DNA of 64,000 nt from Alteraurantiacibacter hainanensis (GCF_036321025.1 NZ_JAZAPB010000002.1:744001-808000), one strand, 5' to 3'. Shown: positions 40,931-50,900, numbered from the stretch's first letter. A program made the numbers and translations. The notes: a model not told the origin generated them from the letters alone.

Positions 40931-42343
40931 ATGATCACTTTCAATACCTTCACGGCCGCCGCCGCGCTGGCCCTCGCCACGCTGGCCACACCGGCCCTGG
41001 CGCAATCCGACGACTACGGCCTGCACGCAGGCGAACTGGTCGTTCCGGTCAACAAGAGCCAGGTCGTCACGACCTCCGAACGCATCGATCGCGCGATGAT
41101 CGGCAACGACGAGATCGCCGATGTCCTGCCGCTGTCCGAACGTTCGATCTACGTCCTGGGCAAGTCGCTGGGTACGACCAGCCTGACGCTTTACGATCGC
41201 AACAACCGCGTGATCGCGGTGATGGACGTTTCCGTCGGGCCCGATGTCGATGGCATGCGCCGCCAACTTGGCGAACTGCTGCCCGGCCAGCCGATCGAGG
41301 TTGGCCTGTCCAACGGGTCCATGGTGCTTTCGGGCACCGTCAACGATGCCGGCGCGGCCGACCGCGCCATGCGCCTTGCCAGCGCCTTTGCCGGAGAGCG
41401 GGTGATCAACCTGCTGGGCATGGGTGCCAGCCAGCAGGTGATGCTGGAAGTGCGCTTTGCCGAAGTGAACCGCAACATCGGTGAGCAGTTGGGGGTCAGC
41501 GGGTTCGGTTTTAGCGACGGAGGGCGGTTCGGCGCAGCCGTCGGCAGTGGAGCGGGGCGTCAAGCGAATAGCGATGATGCCTCTATCCTCACGCTCGACC
41601 CGATCACGGACGCGTTCGGCGTATTCGGTGCGCTATTCGAACTGGGCGACCTAAGCGTTGAAGCCTATCTGGACACGTTGGAGCGCAACGGACTCTCGCG
41701 CACTCTGGCGGAGCCGACCCTGGTGGCACTTTCCGGCGAAAGCGCATCGTTCCTTGCCGGTGGCGAATTTCCGGTGCCGGTCGCGCAAAGCGCTTCGATT
41801 GGGGCGGGCGATGGCGGTGCGACGGCAATCACCGTCCAGTTCAAGCCGTTCGGCGTCAGCCTCGCCTTCACGCCGACTGTTCTCGGCAACGGCGTGATCA
41901 ACATGGTCGTGGAGCCGGAAGTCAGCTCCATCGATCCCAGCGCCTCCGTCACCATCAGCGGCCTGACAGTGCCCGGCCTGCAGACACGTCGTGCCCGCAC
42001 GACGCTGGAGGTTCGCGATGGCGAAAGCTTCGCGATCGCCGGGCTGCTGCGCGACGAGACGCAGGCGACGACGAACCAGCTGCCGCTGCTCGGCTCGCTG
42101 CCGATCATCGGCTCGCTGTTCCGCTCCACCAGCTATCAGCGCGGCGAGACGGAACTGCTGATCGTGGTGACGCCGCGCCTCGTCCAGCCGATCCGGCCCG
42201 ACCAGGTGCGTCTGCCGACCGACCGCGTGCCGTCGCCCGACGTGCTGGACGTGCTGCTGAACGGCGATGTCTACCAGCCCCGGGATCTGCCGCCTGCGGC
42301 TCCCGCAACCGAAACCACGGAAGGTGCAGGCTATGAATATTAA
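40931..42343 (+). CDS. cpaC: Flp pilus secretin CpaC/RcpA
   Basis: 470 residues with a signal peptide (AAAALALATLATPALAQ). An N-terminal pilus-secretin domain (LVVPVNKSQVVTTSERIDRAM) and a BON-like stretch (EVGLSNGSMVLSGTV) are followed by the secretin core (EVRFAEVNRNIGEQLG, TLAEPTLVALSGESASFLAGGEFPVP, GVSLAFTPTVL, LPLLGSLPIIGSLFRS). It forms the outer-membrane ring through which the Flp pilus passes. Its 3' end overlaps the next small gene by 11 bases. Confidence 0.93.
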   Translation: MITFNTFTAAAALALATLATPALAQSDDYGLHAGELVVPVNKSQVVTTSERIDRAMIGNDEIADVLPLSERSIYVLGKSLGTTSLTLYDRNNRVIAVMDVSVGPDVDGMRRQLGELLPGQPIEVGLSNGSMVLSGTVNDAGAADRAMRLASAFAGERVINLLGMGASQQVMLEVRFAEVNRNIGEQLGVSGFGFSDGGRFGAAVGSGAGRQANSDDASILTLDPITDAFGVFGALFELGDLSVEAYLDTLERNGLSRTLAEPTLVALSGESASFLAGGEFPVPVAQSASIGAGDGGATAITVQFKPFGVSLAFTPTVLGNGVINMVVEPEVSSIDPSASVTISGLTVPGLQTRRARTTLEVRDGESFAIAGLLRDETQATTNQLPLLGSLPIIGSLFRSTSYQRGETELLIVVTPRLVQPIRPDQVRLPTDRVPSPDVLDVLLNGDVYQPRDLPPAAPATETTEGAGYEY

Positions 42344-42626
42344 GCACACCGCCACCCTGCTGCTTTGCGGAAGCCTGCTGGCCGGATGCGCCAGCACCTA
42401 CAGCGCGCAATCGGGCATACTGGATCCGGAGGCTTTCGGTGAAGCGAACCGGCAGACCTACGCCGCGATGATCATCAATCCCGATCCGGTCTATGCCGAA
42501 CCGATGGAAACCAGCGCGGATTCCGCGGCTGCCGCCGTGGAACGCGTCCGCACCCGCACCGTCATCCAGCCGGAGGCCGAGGACACCACGTCCATCGGCG
42601 GCGGCGGTGGTGGCGGCGGGAACTGA
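42333..42626 (+). CDS. small lipoprotein in the CpaD position
   Basis: 97 residues with a signal peptide ending in the lipobox LLAGC. The mature part has no recognised domain and ends in a run of eight glycines before Asn. It starts inside the end of cpaC and occupies the slot where CpaD (a larger lipoprotein pilot for the secretin) usually lies. It is too short and too unlike CpaD to be called that, but may do the same job. The function is a guess from position. Confidence 0.65.
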   Translation: MNIKHTATLLLCGSLLAGCASTYSAQSGILDPEAFGEANRQTYAAMIINPDPVYAEPMETSADSAAAAVERVRTRTVIQPEAEDTTSIGGGGGGGGN

Positions 42627-42638
42627 GGGAGTTGACCC

Positions 42639-44276
42639 ATGCCTCGCCGCAGAAGGTTCCTTCATGACGACAGCGGCGCGGTCGCCGCGACCTATGCGAT
42701 CGCCATCACGGGCCTGATCATCGTCGCCGGCGCGGCATTCGACTACAACCGCCTGATGGCGCTCGATTCCGAGCTGCAGACGGCGGCCGACCATGCTGCA
42801 TTGGCGGCAGTGACGCAGCTTGACGAGGAAGACGGAGCCTGCGCCCGGGCGGGCAATGCGGCGGTGGAACTGCTGCGTAACATCACCCTGATGTCCAACG
42901 ACGATACCGGTAACCTCATCTCCGTGAACGGTGGAGCCACGGTTGGCGTGTCGGACGACGCCTGCGCTTCGTTCTCTCCCGCTGTGACGTTCTACGAGGA
43001 TGCGGCCAAGACCACGGTCGCGACCACAGACGAGACGGCGCAGTTCGTGGAAGTGCGGGTTGACGTGCGTTCGGCGCGATATGCCTTCACCTCGTTGGGA
43101 GGTCTGCTGGGAAGCAACACCAGCGGCATCGCCCTGGCGGGAATAGGATCGGCGGTCTGCGCCATTCCGCCGATCATGATCTGTAGCCCGGACCCGAGCC
43201 AGCCGTTCAATGCCGCGGGCAATCGCGGCGTAGGTATCCAGGCAACCGGCAAGGATCCGGGTAACACTGGCTCATGGTCCCCCGGGAACTTCGGTTTCCT
43301 CGAGGTCGGCTCCGGCCAGACCAACGAACTGGCGCAGGCTATCGCCTTCGGAACGGCCACTTTCGATTGCATACCCGAAAACTCGGCGAACAACGTCGAG
43401 ACAGGCAATTCGCAGAATCTCTACCGGGCGCTCAATACCCGGTTCGACATACGGCCCCAGGGCGGCGGCGCGCTCGCGGCGTGCGACGGCACCAGTTGTC
43501 CGGCCGCCTTGAGCGTCGTTACAGACCTCATCAAGAACAACAACGGGACGACCGGCAACCAGTGCGGGCTCGGCAACCAGGGTTGGCAATTGCCCCCCGC
43601 CAATCAGCGGTTCAATCCGCGTCCCCGCCTCGGCACCGACACGCGGACAACACCCGTGAACAGCACTGGCCCAAATCCGCTCGTCATGAGCCTCGGTCGC
43701 GATCTGTGTCACTACACGAATTATGGCGTGGCGTGCTCGTCTGTGAACGGGGGATACAACGATCGTTTCGGCAACGGGCATTGGCCGATCGGCGACTATT
43801 TCCGCCTTTATCATCCGACCTTTCTTCCGCTGTCCAACCCGCCAACCGACGCTCTTGGGAACGTGCTGCCCACGGCCACGCTGCCGCATGCCCGGATGAC
43901 CCGTTACGAGACATACCTGTGGGAGCAGAGCGCAACCGGGCCGGGTGTTCCCGATATCAGCAACGGGAAGGGGCCGCAGCGCGGCAACCGGATTTGCCAG
44001 CTTGGTAGCGCGACGTCAGACCGCCGCGTTCTTACTGTCGCGGTCGTTTCGAATTGTGCATCGCTCAGCGGCAGTTCGACCCCCGTCGTCATCGACGAAT
44101 ATATCGATGCCTTCCTCGTCGAACCGGTGATCGACGAGAACACGGAGGTGACCCGGGGCCGTGCAAGGGATTCGATCTATATCGAGGTAATCGGCCCGGC
44201 GACGATCGCCGGGGGCGGCGCAGGGACGGGCGGGCCGCAGACCATCAAGCGCGACACTCCGTACCTGATCGAATGA
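42639..44276 (+). CDS. TadG-like pilus-assembly protein
   Basis: 545 residues. The N-terminus (DDSGAVAATYAIAITGLIIVAGAAFDYNRLMALDSELQTA) is the TadE/G-like (Tad domain) helix that anchors the protein with the bulk in the periplasm. The following 90 residues fit TadG proteins. The large middle part is rich in Asn, Pro and Gly, with several Cys and no clear von Willebrand fold by eye. Its stop overlaps the next gene by four bases (ATGA). It is part of the pilus or an accessory surface-attachment structure; its exact role is unknown. Confidence 0.78.
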   Translation: MPRRRRFLHDDSGAVAATYAIAITGLIIVAGAAFDYNRLMALDSELQTAADHAALAAVTQLDEEDGACARAGNAAVELLRNITLMSNDDTGNLISVNGGATVGVSDDACASFSPAVTFYEDAAKTTVATTDETAQFVEVRVDVRSARYAFTSLGGLLGSNTSGIALAGIGSAVCAIPPIMICSPDPSQPFNAAGNRGVGIQATGKDPGNTGSWSPGNFGFLEVGSGQTNELAQAIAFGTATFDCIPENSANNVETGNSQNLYRALNTRFDIRPQGGGALAACDGTSCPAALSVVTDLIKNNNGTTGNQCGLGNQGWQLPPANQRFNPRPRLGTDTRTTPVNSTGPNPLVMSLGRDLCHYTNYGVACSSVNGGYNDRFGNGHWPIGDYFRLYHPTFLPLSNPPTDALGNVLPTATLPHARMTRYETYLWEQSATGPGVPDISNGKGPQRGNRICQLGSATSDRRVLTVAVVSNCASLSGSSTPVVIDEYIDAFLVEPVIDENTEVTRGRARDSIYIEVIGPATIAGGGAGTGGPQTIKRDTPYLIE

Positions 44277-44800
44277 GAATGCTCGGCCGCCTTCTCCCCT
44301 TCCTGCGCGATACTCGTGCAGTGGCCGCCGCGGAGATGGCATTGATCCTGCCCATGGCTTTCGCGCTGATATTCACGACGATGGAAGCCGGGTATTACTT
44401 TCAGACACAGCACAAGGCGATCAAGTACGTTCGCGAGGGTGCGCGTTTCGCATCGCGCCAGAATTTCGACTTCTTCGATTGTTCGGGCGCTGGGGCCTTC
44501 GACAATTCCGCGACCGGAGCAGCGACGGTGCAGGACAGGATCCGCAACGTCACGCTGACCGGACTCGTCAACGGCGGGAACGCACGGATTGCCGACTGGG
44601 AAGCCGCCGACATCAATATCACCGTAAGCTGCGACGCCGCCTACGGTACGGGGCTGTATAGCGCTACCGACGATGTAAAGGCGCCCAAGGTGCTTATCTG
44701 GACCCGTTTCGATTACACGCCGATCCTAGGACTGCTCGGTTTTGACATCAGCAATATCGACGTGGTCGCTCAGGCCGAAGCGCCCGTGGGGGGCATATGA
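44273..44800 (+). CDS. TadE-like pseudopilin
   Basis: 175 residues. The N-terminal helix (TRAVAAAEMALILPMAFALIF) has the TadE pattern of a conserved Glu at +5 of the processed form. The usual Gly before the cut is Ala (R-A-VAAA-E), so cleavage by the prepilin peptidase is uncertain. The rest is a small globular domain with two Cys (DCSG and VSCDAA). Both ends overlap neighbouring genes by four bases. It is a minor pseudopilin of the Tad system. Confidence 0.82.
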   Translation: MRMLGRLLPFLRDTRAVAAAEMALILPMAFALIFTTMEAGYYFQTQHKAIKYVREGARFASRQNFDFFDCSGAGAFDNSATGAATVQDRIRNVTLTGLVNGGNARIADWEAADINITVSCDAAYGTGLYSATDDVKAPKVLIWTRFDYTPILGLLGFDISNIDVVAQAEAPVGGI

Positions 44801-45414
44801 GCACCCTTGCGTCCCTTCTGCGCGATCGGCGAGGCAGTTCGGCGGCTGAATTCGCGCTTGTCCTGCCGCTGCTCCTGCTCCTTCTGCTCGGCACCATCGA
44901 TGTGGGGCGCTGGATGTGGAATGTCGGCCAACTGGAAAAGGCGACCATGATGGGAACCCGCTATGCCGTGGTGACCGACATGGTGCCCTCCGGGCTTGAC
45001 AGCTACAGTTTCGCGGTCAGTGGCGGCATTCCGCAGGGGACTGTCGTTCCGCAGACGAGCTTTCCTGGTGTAAGCTGCTCTGCACCTGGCGGGACGGTAA
45101 GCTGCACATGCGCAACCGGCGGAAGCTGCGCGTTCGCGCTCACTGCCAATTCCGCGGCTTTCGGGCGGATCGTGAACCGCATGAATACCTTCTACGGCGG
45201 CATCGGACCTGAAGATGTGACGGTGGATTATCTCTGGTCGGGGCTTGGTTACTCCGGCGATCCGAACGGGTCGGATGTCGATCCGATCGTGCAGATCACG
45301 GTGCAGAACCAGACCTTCAGACCGATCAGTCTTGGGACACTGCGAGATTTGGGGCTGCCGGGAACCTCACATTCCCTCACCATGGAAGATGGTGAAGGAA
45401 GTTTGGGCAACTAG
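44797..45414 (+). CDS. TadE/TadF-like pseudopilin
   Basis: 205 residues. The N-terminal RRGSSAAEFALVLPLLLLLLLG has an intact Gly-x4-Glu prepilin site and a single hydrophobic helix. The C-terminal domain has four closely placed Cys (VSCSAPGGTVSCTCATGGSC), suggesting disulfides. It overlaps the preceding TadE-like gene and is followed 14 bases later by cpaE. It probably works with the other TadE-like protein as a minor pilin. Confidence 0.83.
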   Translation: MSTLASLLRDRRGSSAAEFALVLPLLLLLLLGTIDVGRWMWNVGQLEKATMMGTRYAVVTDMVPSGLDSYSFAVSGGIPQGTVVPQTSFPGVSCSAPGGTVSCTCATGGSCAFALTANSAAFGRIVNRMNTFYGGIGPEDVTVDYLWSGLGYSGDPNGSDVDPIVQITVQNQTFRPISLGTLRDLGLPGTSHSLTMEDGEGSLGN

Positions 45415-45428
45415 GTGCGATTTCAGCA

Positions 45429-46613
45429 ATGAAGGATATCTTGGACATCTATCCCAGCAAAGCAGGTGGAAACGCTCCGCGAACGCTGATCGCGGCCGAG
45501 TCCCGCTGGACGGCCCGCGTCGCGGACGAAGTCGGGCAGGTCGTTCCCTCCCTCCATGTCGAGAACCTGGGGCTGGGCGAGAACCTTTCTCGCGAGCGCC
45601 TGCGCGAGTGCGAATTGCTGGTTTTGGAAGTGGATGCAAACGAGCATGCTTCTCTGGATCGGCTGACTGCGATCAAGCGCTCGCACTCGCATCTGGCCAT
45701 CATCGCCGCAGTCAGCAATGCGGATCTGCAGGTGATGCGCACCCTGCTTAGGCATGGTGTCTCCGATGTCGTCGCCCTGCCGTTCGACCTTGGCGAGCTG
45801 ACCGGAGAGATCATCAACATCGGCGCGAAACTGGCCGAACACAGCGAAACTTCATTGGCGCCGAGCCTGTCATTCGCGGGCGCCCTGGGCCGGTCGGGCA
45901 CTACTTCGATCATGCTCCACCTTGCCCATGAACTGGTGCGGCAAAGCGACGGTCCCTTCCGCTGCTGCCTGATCGATCTCGATCTACAATCGGGTGAACT
46001 CGCCGCACACGCCGGCATGGAGACCCCGCGTTCGATTCTCAGCCTGCTGGAGGCCGGTGAACGGCTGGACCAGGACATGGTCCGCAATGTCGCGTCCCGA
46101 CAGGACGAAGGCGTCTACATCATTTCCGCGCCTTCCGAGATTCTGCCGCTCGAGCAGGTCGACGTGGATCAGGCGCTGCGGATCATCGGTCTGGCACGTG
46201 CGGAATTCGATCTCGTCCTGATCGACATGCCGCCCGCCTGGTCGAACTTTTCGCTCTCGGCCGCTGCGGACAGCGACCGGATCTTTCTGATCACGGAGCA
46301 GAGCCTTTCGCACCTGCGCCAAGCCCGTCGCTGCCTCGACCTGTTCCGCGAGGTGGGCGTTCGCAAGGGGAAGGTGCAGATCGTCGTCAATCGCGCGACG
46401 AAGGGCAGATTCCGCAATATCTCGGTCCAGGATGTCGCCGACACCCTGGGGGCCGAAGTGGTCGGCACGATCCGTGACGACAAGGGCGAACTGGCCCAGG
46501 CAATCGATCAGGGTCGCCTGGTCGATACGATTTCACGGCGCAACGTCTTCTACCGCGACGTCGCAGAACTGGCTGAAAAGGTAGGGAACATGCTGAGCGG
46601 AGACCGATCATGA
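45429..46613 (+). CDS. cpaE: Flp pilus localisation ATPase CpaE/TadZ
   Basis: 394 residues. An atypical receiver-like domain fills about 1-140 (LLVLEVDANEHASLDRL, LAIIAAVSNADLQVM). A ParA/MinD-type ATPase follows, with the loop GALGRSGTTS replacing a classical Walker A, DLDLQSGELAAHAG and VLIDMPPAWSN. The signature lysine of ParA-type loops is not obvious (GRSGTTS), as in several CpaE/TadZ proteins. It positions the pilus machine at the pole. Its stop overlaps cpaF by four bases. Confidence 0.88.
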   Translation: MKDILDIYPSKAGGNAPRTLIAAESRWTARVADEVGQVVPSLHVENLGLGENLSRERLRECELLVLEVDANEHASLDRLTAIKRSHSHLAIIAAVSNADLQVMRTLLRHGVSDVVALPFDLGELTGEIINIGAKLAEHSETSLAPSLSFAGALGRSGTTSIMLHLAHELVRQSDGPFRCCLIDLDLQSGELAAHAGMETPRSILSLLEAGERLDQDMVRNVASRQDEGVYIISAPSEILPLEQVDVDQALRIIGLARAEFDLVLIDMPPAWSNFSLSAAADSDRIFLITEQSLSHLRQARRCLDLFREVGVRKGKVQIVVNRATKGRFRNISVQDVADTLGAEVVGTIRDDKGELAQAIDQGRLVDTISRRNVFYRDVAELAEKVGNMLSGDRS

Positions 46614-48031
46614 GATGGACGTTGAAGCAATCCGGACCGGCGCCGCTCGCAGATATGAAAGAAGCATCCAACGATGCGGAAGAAAGCACGGCGCAGGCAA
46701 CCGACACCAAGATCGAACTGGCGCGCGTGCCGGCGCAGGTCGCGTCGGGCAGGAGCTATAACCGCCTGCTCGAACTGAAGGTGTCGATTCACAAGGCGCT
46801 GCTCGACCGGATCAATCTCAGCGCGCTCGACAAGATGACGCGCGACGACTTGCGCGAGGGCATCGGCGAAATCGTTACGGAACTGCTGGTCGAGGAAGAA
46901 GAGGTGCTGAACCGCAGCGAGCGGGAAGCCCTGATCAGCGACATTCTGGACGAACTGTTCGGTCTTGGCCCGCTCGAGCCCCTGCTGCAGGATGAGGATG
47001 TCACCGATATCCTCGTGAACGGGCCGAAGAACGTGTTCGTGGAACGGCATGGCCTGCTCGAACGGGTTCGCACCGAGTTCAAGGATGATCGCCACCTCAT
47101 GCGCATCATCCAGAAGATCGTGAGCGCAGTCGGGCGCCGCATCGATGAAAGCTCGCCTTTCGTGGACGCTCGCCTGGCAGACGGTTCGCGCGTGAATGCC
47201 ATCGTCGCTCCTCTGGCGATCGACGGTTCGCTTCTCTCGATCCGCAAATTCGCGCGCCAGCGCATCGGAATCGACCGGCTCGTCGAGATAGGTTCCATGC
47301 CCCAGGCGATGGCCGAGGTGCTGTCGGCCGTGGTGCAATCCCGGCGCAACGTGCTGATCTCGGGTGGCACGGGTTCGGGCAAGACGACCATGCTCAACGC
47401 AATGTCTTCCTTCATCGACGAGCGCGAGCGCATCGTCACCATCGAGGACAGCGCCGAGCTGCAATTGCAGCAGGTGCATGTCGCGCGGCTGGAAACCCGT
47501 CCGCCCAATATCGAGGGACGCGGCGAGGTGACCCAGCGCGAACTGGTGAAGAACGCGCTGCGCATGCGGCCCGACCGCATTATCGTGGGCGAGGTTCGCG
47601 CCGGCGAGGCCTTCGACATGCTGCAGGCCATGAATACCGGCCACGACGGGTCGATGACCACGATCCACGCCAATACCGCCCGCGACTCGCTCTCTCGACT
47701 GGAACAGATGATCGGCATGAGCGGCATCGACATCACTTCGAAGTCGAGCCGGGCGCAGATCGCCTCGGCCATCAACGTAGTGCTTCAGGTGGGCCGCCTG
47801 TCTGACGGACGCCGCAAGGTGCTGAGCCTTTCGGAAGTCACCGGCATGGAAGGCGACGTCGTGACCATGCAGGACATTTTCGTGTTCCGGATTCGCGACA
47901 GGACCGAGGACGGCAAGGTGGTCGGCGATTTCGAGGCTACCGGCATCCGGCCCAAGTTCCTCGAACATGCCAGGGCTGCGGGTATCAATCTGCCTGCCGA
48001 GCTGTTCCGGCCCGACGTGAGGATTACCTGA
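46610..48031 (+). CDS. cpaF: Flp pilus assembly ATPase CpaF/TadA
   Basis: 473 residues of the type II/IV secretion ATPase family. The N-terminal region (NRLLELKVSIHKALLDRINL) and PLLQDEDVTDILVNGPKNVFVE are typical of TadA. Walker A is SGGTGSGKTT, the Asp box is VTIEDSAELQL, and Walker B/His box are MRPDRIIVGEVRAGEAF and GHDGSMTTIHANT. It powers pilus assembly (and retraction in some species) at the inner membrane. It is followed two bases later by tadB. Confidence 0.95.
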   Translation: MRWTLKQSGPAPLADMKEASNDAEESTAQATDTKIELARVPAQVASGRSYNRLLELKVSIHKALLDRINLSALDKMTRDDLREGIGEIVTELLVEEEEVLNRSEREALISDILDELFGLGPLEPLLQDEDVTDILVNGPKNVFVERHGLLERVRTEFKDDRHLMRIIQKIVSAVGRRIDESSPFVDARLADGSRVNAIVAPLAIDGSLLSIRKFARQRIGIDRLVEIGSMPQAMAEVLSAVVQSRRNVLISGGTGSGKTTMLNAMSSFIDERERIVTIEDSAELQLQQVHVARLETRPPNIEGRGEVTQRELVKNALRMRPDRIIVGEVRAGEAFDMLQAMNTGHDGSMTTIHANTARDSLSRLEQMIGMSGIDITSKSSRAQIASAINVVLQVGRLSDGRRKVLSLSEVTGMEGDVVTMQDIFVFRIRDRTEDGKVVGDFEATGIRPKFLEHARAAGINLPAELFRPDVRIT

Positions 48032-48033
48032 TA

Positions 48034-49035
48034 ATGCCCGATATCGTCGCCCGACTTGCACTTCTACTGGCGGTTTTCGCTTCCATCTTTCTCGTCAGTC
48101 AGCTCGCGCTGAACGTGATGTGGTCGCAAGGCGCGCATGTGCGCGCTATCAACAAGCGTCTCTCGTTGATCAAGAGCGGGATGAGCCGCGATCAGCTTGT
48201 TTCCGAACTCAGGAAGAATCAGCCGCGTGAGCTGAAAGGCGTGCCCAGCCTGCTCCGTACGCCCTTGATGGCCTTGCAACGCGTGGTCGCGGGGTCCGGC
48301 ATCCCCTTTTCCTTCACTCAGGTCCTGATGGGGATGGGCCTTTTGACACTCCTCGTTTTCGCGGCAATCCTCCTGATCATCGCGGGTACGGAAGTCATCG
48401 CGTCCTTCGAGGTCCTGTTGCTGGGCCTTGTCATCACGCTGTGCTTGAGCGTGTTGCTCCCGCTCATGGTTCTTAACATGATGGCAACCCGCCGCCGCCG
48501 CCGCGTCGAAGAGCAGTTCCCGATCGCGCTCGACGTTTTCGTGCGCGCCTTGAAGGCCGGCCATCCCATCGCATCGGCCCTGGTTATCCTGACCAAGGAG
48601 ATGGAGGATCCCATCGGGAGCGAATTCGGACTTGTCTCGGACGAGGTTTCCTATGGTGCCGAGCTGACCGATGCCCTTTCCGAAATGGCCGAACGTTGGG
48701 ACCTCGACGATATCCGCATGTTCGTGGTTTCGCTGACCGTGCAGAGCGAAACCGGCGGCAACCTGGCCGAGGTGCTGGAAAACCTTTCCGAGGTGATCAG
48801 GGCGCGGGCATCGCTTTTCCTGAAGGTTCGCGCGCTCAGTTCCGAAGGGCGAATGACGGGCTGGCTGCTCACCGCGCTGCCGATATTCGCCTTCGTCGGG
48901 ATGTTCATGGTCAACCCCGAATTCTATCTCAGCGTGGCTGAAGAACGGTCGTTCCTGCTTGGGTTCGCTTCCCTGATGGTGATGTACCTCGTCGGGTTCC
49001 TCATGATCCGCAAGCTAATCGATATCAAGGTCTGA
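48034..49035 (+). CDS. tadB: Flp pilus platform protein TadB
   Basis: 333 residues. A GspF/type II secretion F-like domain is flanked by paired membrane helices near each end. The core motif is QFPIALDVFVRALKAGHPIASAL, with VQSETGGNLAEVLENLSEVIRAR following. It makes the inner-membrane platform with TadC, pushed by CpaF. Two bases separate it from cpaF and one base from tadC, so it is in the same operon. Confidence 0.92.
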   Translation: MPDIVARLALLLAVFASIFLVSQLALNVMWSQGAHVRAINKRLSLIKSGMSRDQLVSELRKNQPRELKGVPSLLRTPLMALQRVVAGSGIPFSFTQVLMGMGLLTLLVFAAILLIIAGTEVIASFEVLLLGLVITLCLSVLLPLMVLNMMATRRRRRVEEQFPIALDVFVRALKAGHPIASALVILTKEMEDPIGSEFGLVSDEVSYGAELTDALSEMAERWDLDDIRMFVVSLTVQSETGGNLAEVLENLSEVIRARASLFLKVRALSSEGRMTGWLLTALPIFAFVGMFMVNPEFYLSVAEERSFLLGFASLMVMYLVGFLMIRKLIDIKV

Positions 49036-49036
49036 C

Positions 49037-50008
49037 ATGCTCGAACAGATCCTAGCCAGCTATGTCCTGCGCGTTGCCCTGCTGATCGGCATCTTCGTCG
49101 TCGTCGTCATCATCAGTTTCGCCCTTCTGGCACTTGCCAACCGCCGCAGGGTGGTGCGGGCCAAGCTGCAGAACATACAGCAGCAGTCGGTATTCGAGGG
49201 ACGCGATCCGCTCTCGCACCGGCAGACTACTAATTCGGCCTGGCTCGCCATTGTCGAGGCAGTGGAAAGGACGGGACTCCATCTCAACGATACGCAGGAC
49301 AATCGCCTGCGCCAGAAGCTGATTTCGGCCGGCTACACATCGCCTGCGGCGCCGCGGATCTACACCCTGATCCGGCTGGGTCTGGTGTTCGTTCTGCCCG
49401 GCCTCTTCCTGCTCATCGCACTCACCCGTCCGGAGCCGGTGGGCTTCTTAACGCTCTATGTTTTCGGCTCGATCCTTGGCCTGATGGGCCTGATGGTGCC
49501 CGCGCTCTACGTCGCGGCGAGAGCCGACCGGCGCCGCGAGCAGGTAATCAACGGCTTTCCCGATGCGCTGGACCTGATGCTGGTCTGCATGGAGGCGGGG
49601 CTGGGCGTGGAAGCAGCGTTCGACCGCGTGTCCAGGGAAATGGCCCGTTCGCACCCGTTGGTCGCGACTTTGCTGGGTACCGCCGTTCTGCAACTGCGCG
49701 CAGGCGCCTCGCGCGAGGAAGCTTTCCGCCGCATGGCCGATGCGGCCGGGGTCGACGAGATCCGCAGCTTCACCACGCTGCTGATCCAGTCTGACAAGAT
49801 GGGTACATCCGTCGCGACCACCTTGCGAGTCTATGCGGAGGAAATGCGCGAGAAGCGGCGGATGCGGGCAGAGGAAAAGGCTCACCGCTTGCCTGTGCTG
49901 ATTTCCATTCCGCTGGTCGTCTTCATGCTGCCCACCATGATCGGCGTGATCATGCTGCCGGCCGCAGTGCGAATGGTCCGTGACATTTTCCCGCTGATGA
50001 CGGGTTGA
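49037..50008 (+). CDS. tadC: Flp pilus platform protein TadC
   Basis: 323 residues. Paralog of TadB with the T2SSF domain: GFPDALDLMLVCMEAGLGVEAAF, then TLLIQSDKMGTSVATTLRVYAEEMR. Two N-terminal and two C-terminal hydrophobic regions are visible (ending ISIPLVVFMLPTMIGVIMLPAA). It forms the inner-membrane platform with TadB. Confidence 0.92.
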   Translation: MLEQILASYVLRVALLIGIFVVVVIISFALLALANRRRVVRAKLQNIQQQSVFEGRDPLSHRQTTNSAWLAIVEAVERTGLHLNDTQDNRLRQKLISAGYTSPAAPRIYTLIRLGLVFVLPGLFLLIALTRPEPVGFLTLYVFGSILGLMGLMVPALYVAARADRRREQVINGFPDALDLMLVCMEAGLGVEAAFDRVSREMARSHPLVATLLGTAVLQLRAGASREEAFRRMADAAGVDEIRSFTTLLIQSDKMGTSVATTLRVYAEEMREKRRMRAEEKAHRLPVLISIPLVVFMLPTMIGVIMLPAAVRMVRDIFPLMTG

Positions 50009-50038
50009 AATATCGATGAAAACCGGGGGGTAACGACG

Positions 50039-50893
50039 ATGAACAGAACCAGAGGTATTTCGCTGATCGTGCTGGCCGTGGCCACCGCAGGTTGCCAGTC
50101 CTTTCCGATATTCGGTGCACGCAGCCCGGAGGTACGCTCGACGCCCGACATGTCGAGCTACTTCGAGCAGCGCCTGGCAGACGGCCGTCGCCACCTGGAG
50201 GCACAGCGGCCCGGCGCGGCATTGACGGCTTTTCGCCAGGCTTCCTACCATCCCGATCATGCTGGCGAGGCCTTCAATGGCATGGCCATCGCCTACGATC
50301 GTCTGGGCCGCTATGATCTGGCGGAGCGGTTTTTCGCTCAGGCCGTGTCGGCAGCGCCCGGGGATGCGCGGTTCGCGCGCAATGCCGCCCGTTTCGGCGA
50401 CGCCATGCTGGCGCGAAACAGCGCCGCGGAGCAAGCTCTCCTGGCCCGGAACGAACCCGTCGAGGTTGCCGCGCCGACCGATACCCAGCTGGCCAGCGCC
50501 GCCCGTGCCGTCGATGCCCAACTGGCTCCGATGCCGCAGGGGCGCATGCAGCGCGTATCCGCAAGTCAGGTACATATCGCCCCTCGCGAAGACTGGGGCG
50601 CACGCCTTGCGGATGCCGGGTCTGCCCGACCTGCCGTGATGCATGTCGGCCGCGCGCCGGATGCCGGACCCGAACTTGCCGGAAATACCGAGGGATATGT
50701 CCAGCGGGTCGACCTTGCGGCAGTGCGCGTCGTCGAAGGAGAGATCGTGGACGGTCGCTGGACACCCAGCGAGGGTTCCCGCTTCATCGGGCCCGACGGT
50801 GCCGTCCGCATTCGCGTAAGCGGCAGCGGAACGCATCGGCCGCAAGACCGGCAACCGTACCCCATCGCGGTGCGGCTCGATAATCCCGGCTGA
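50039..50893 (+). CDS. tadD: TadD-like TPR lipoprotein
   Basis: 284 residues. A signal peptide ends with the lipobox VATAGC. TPR-like repeats follow (ALTAFRQASYHPDHAGEAFNGMAIAYDRLGRYDLAERFFAQAV), as expected for TadD, an outer-membrane-linked pilotin/scaffold. The second half is Ala/Pro-rich with no domain I recognise and is longer than a minimal TadD. It sits 30 bases after tadC with GGGGGG just ahead of the start. The TadD label rests on TPR pattern plus position. Confidence 0.75.
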   Translation: MNRTRGISLIVLAVATAGCQSFPIFGARSPEVRSTPDMSSYFEQRLADGRRHLEAQRPGAALTAFRQASYHPDHAGEAFNGMAIAYDRLGRYDLAERFFAQAVSAAPGDARFARNAARFGDAMLARNSAAEQALLARNEPVEVAAPTDTQLASAARAVDAQLAPMPQGRMQRVSASQVHIAPREDWGARLADAGSARPAVMHVGRAPDAGPELAGNTEGYVQRVDLAAVRVVEGEIVDGRWTPSEGSRFIGPDGAVRIRVSGSGTHRPQDRQPYPIAVRLDNPG

Positions 50894-50900
50894 TTAGAGA

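Noticed and set aside
46550..48061. 503-codon minus-strand frame over cpaF
   Set aside because: cpaF has all ATPase motifs on the plus strand; the antisense frame arises from codon bias.
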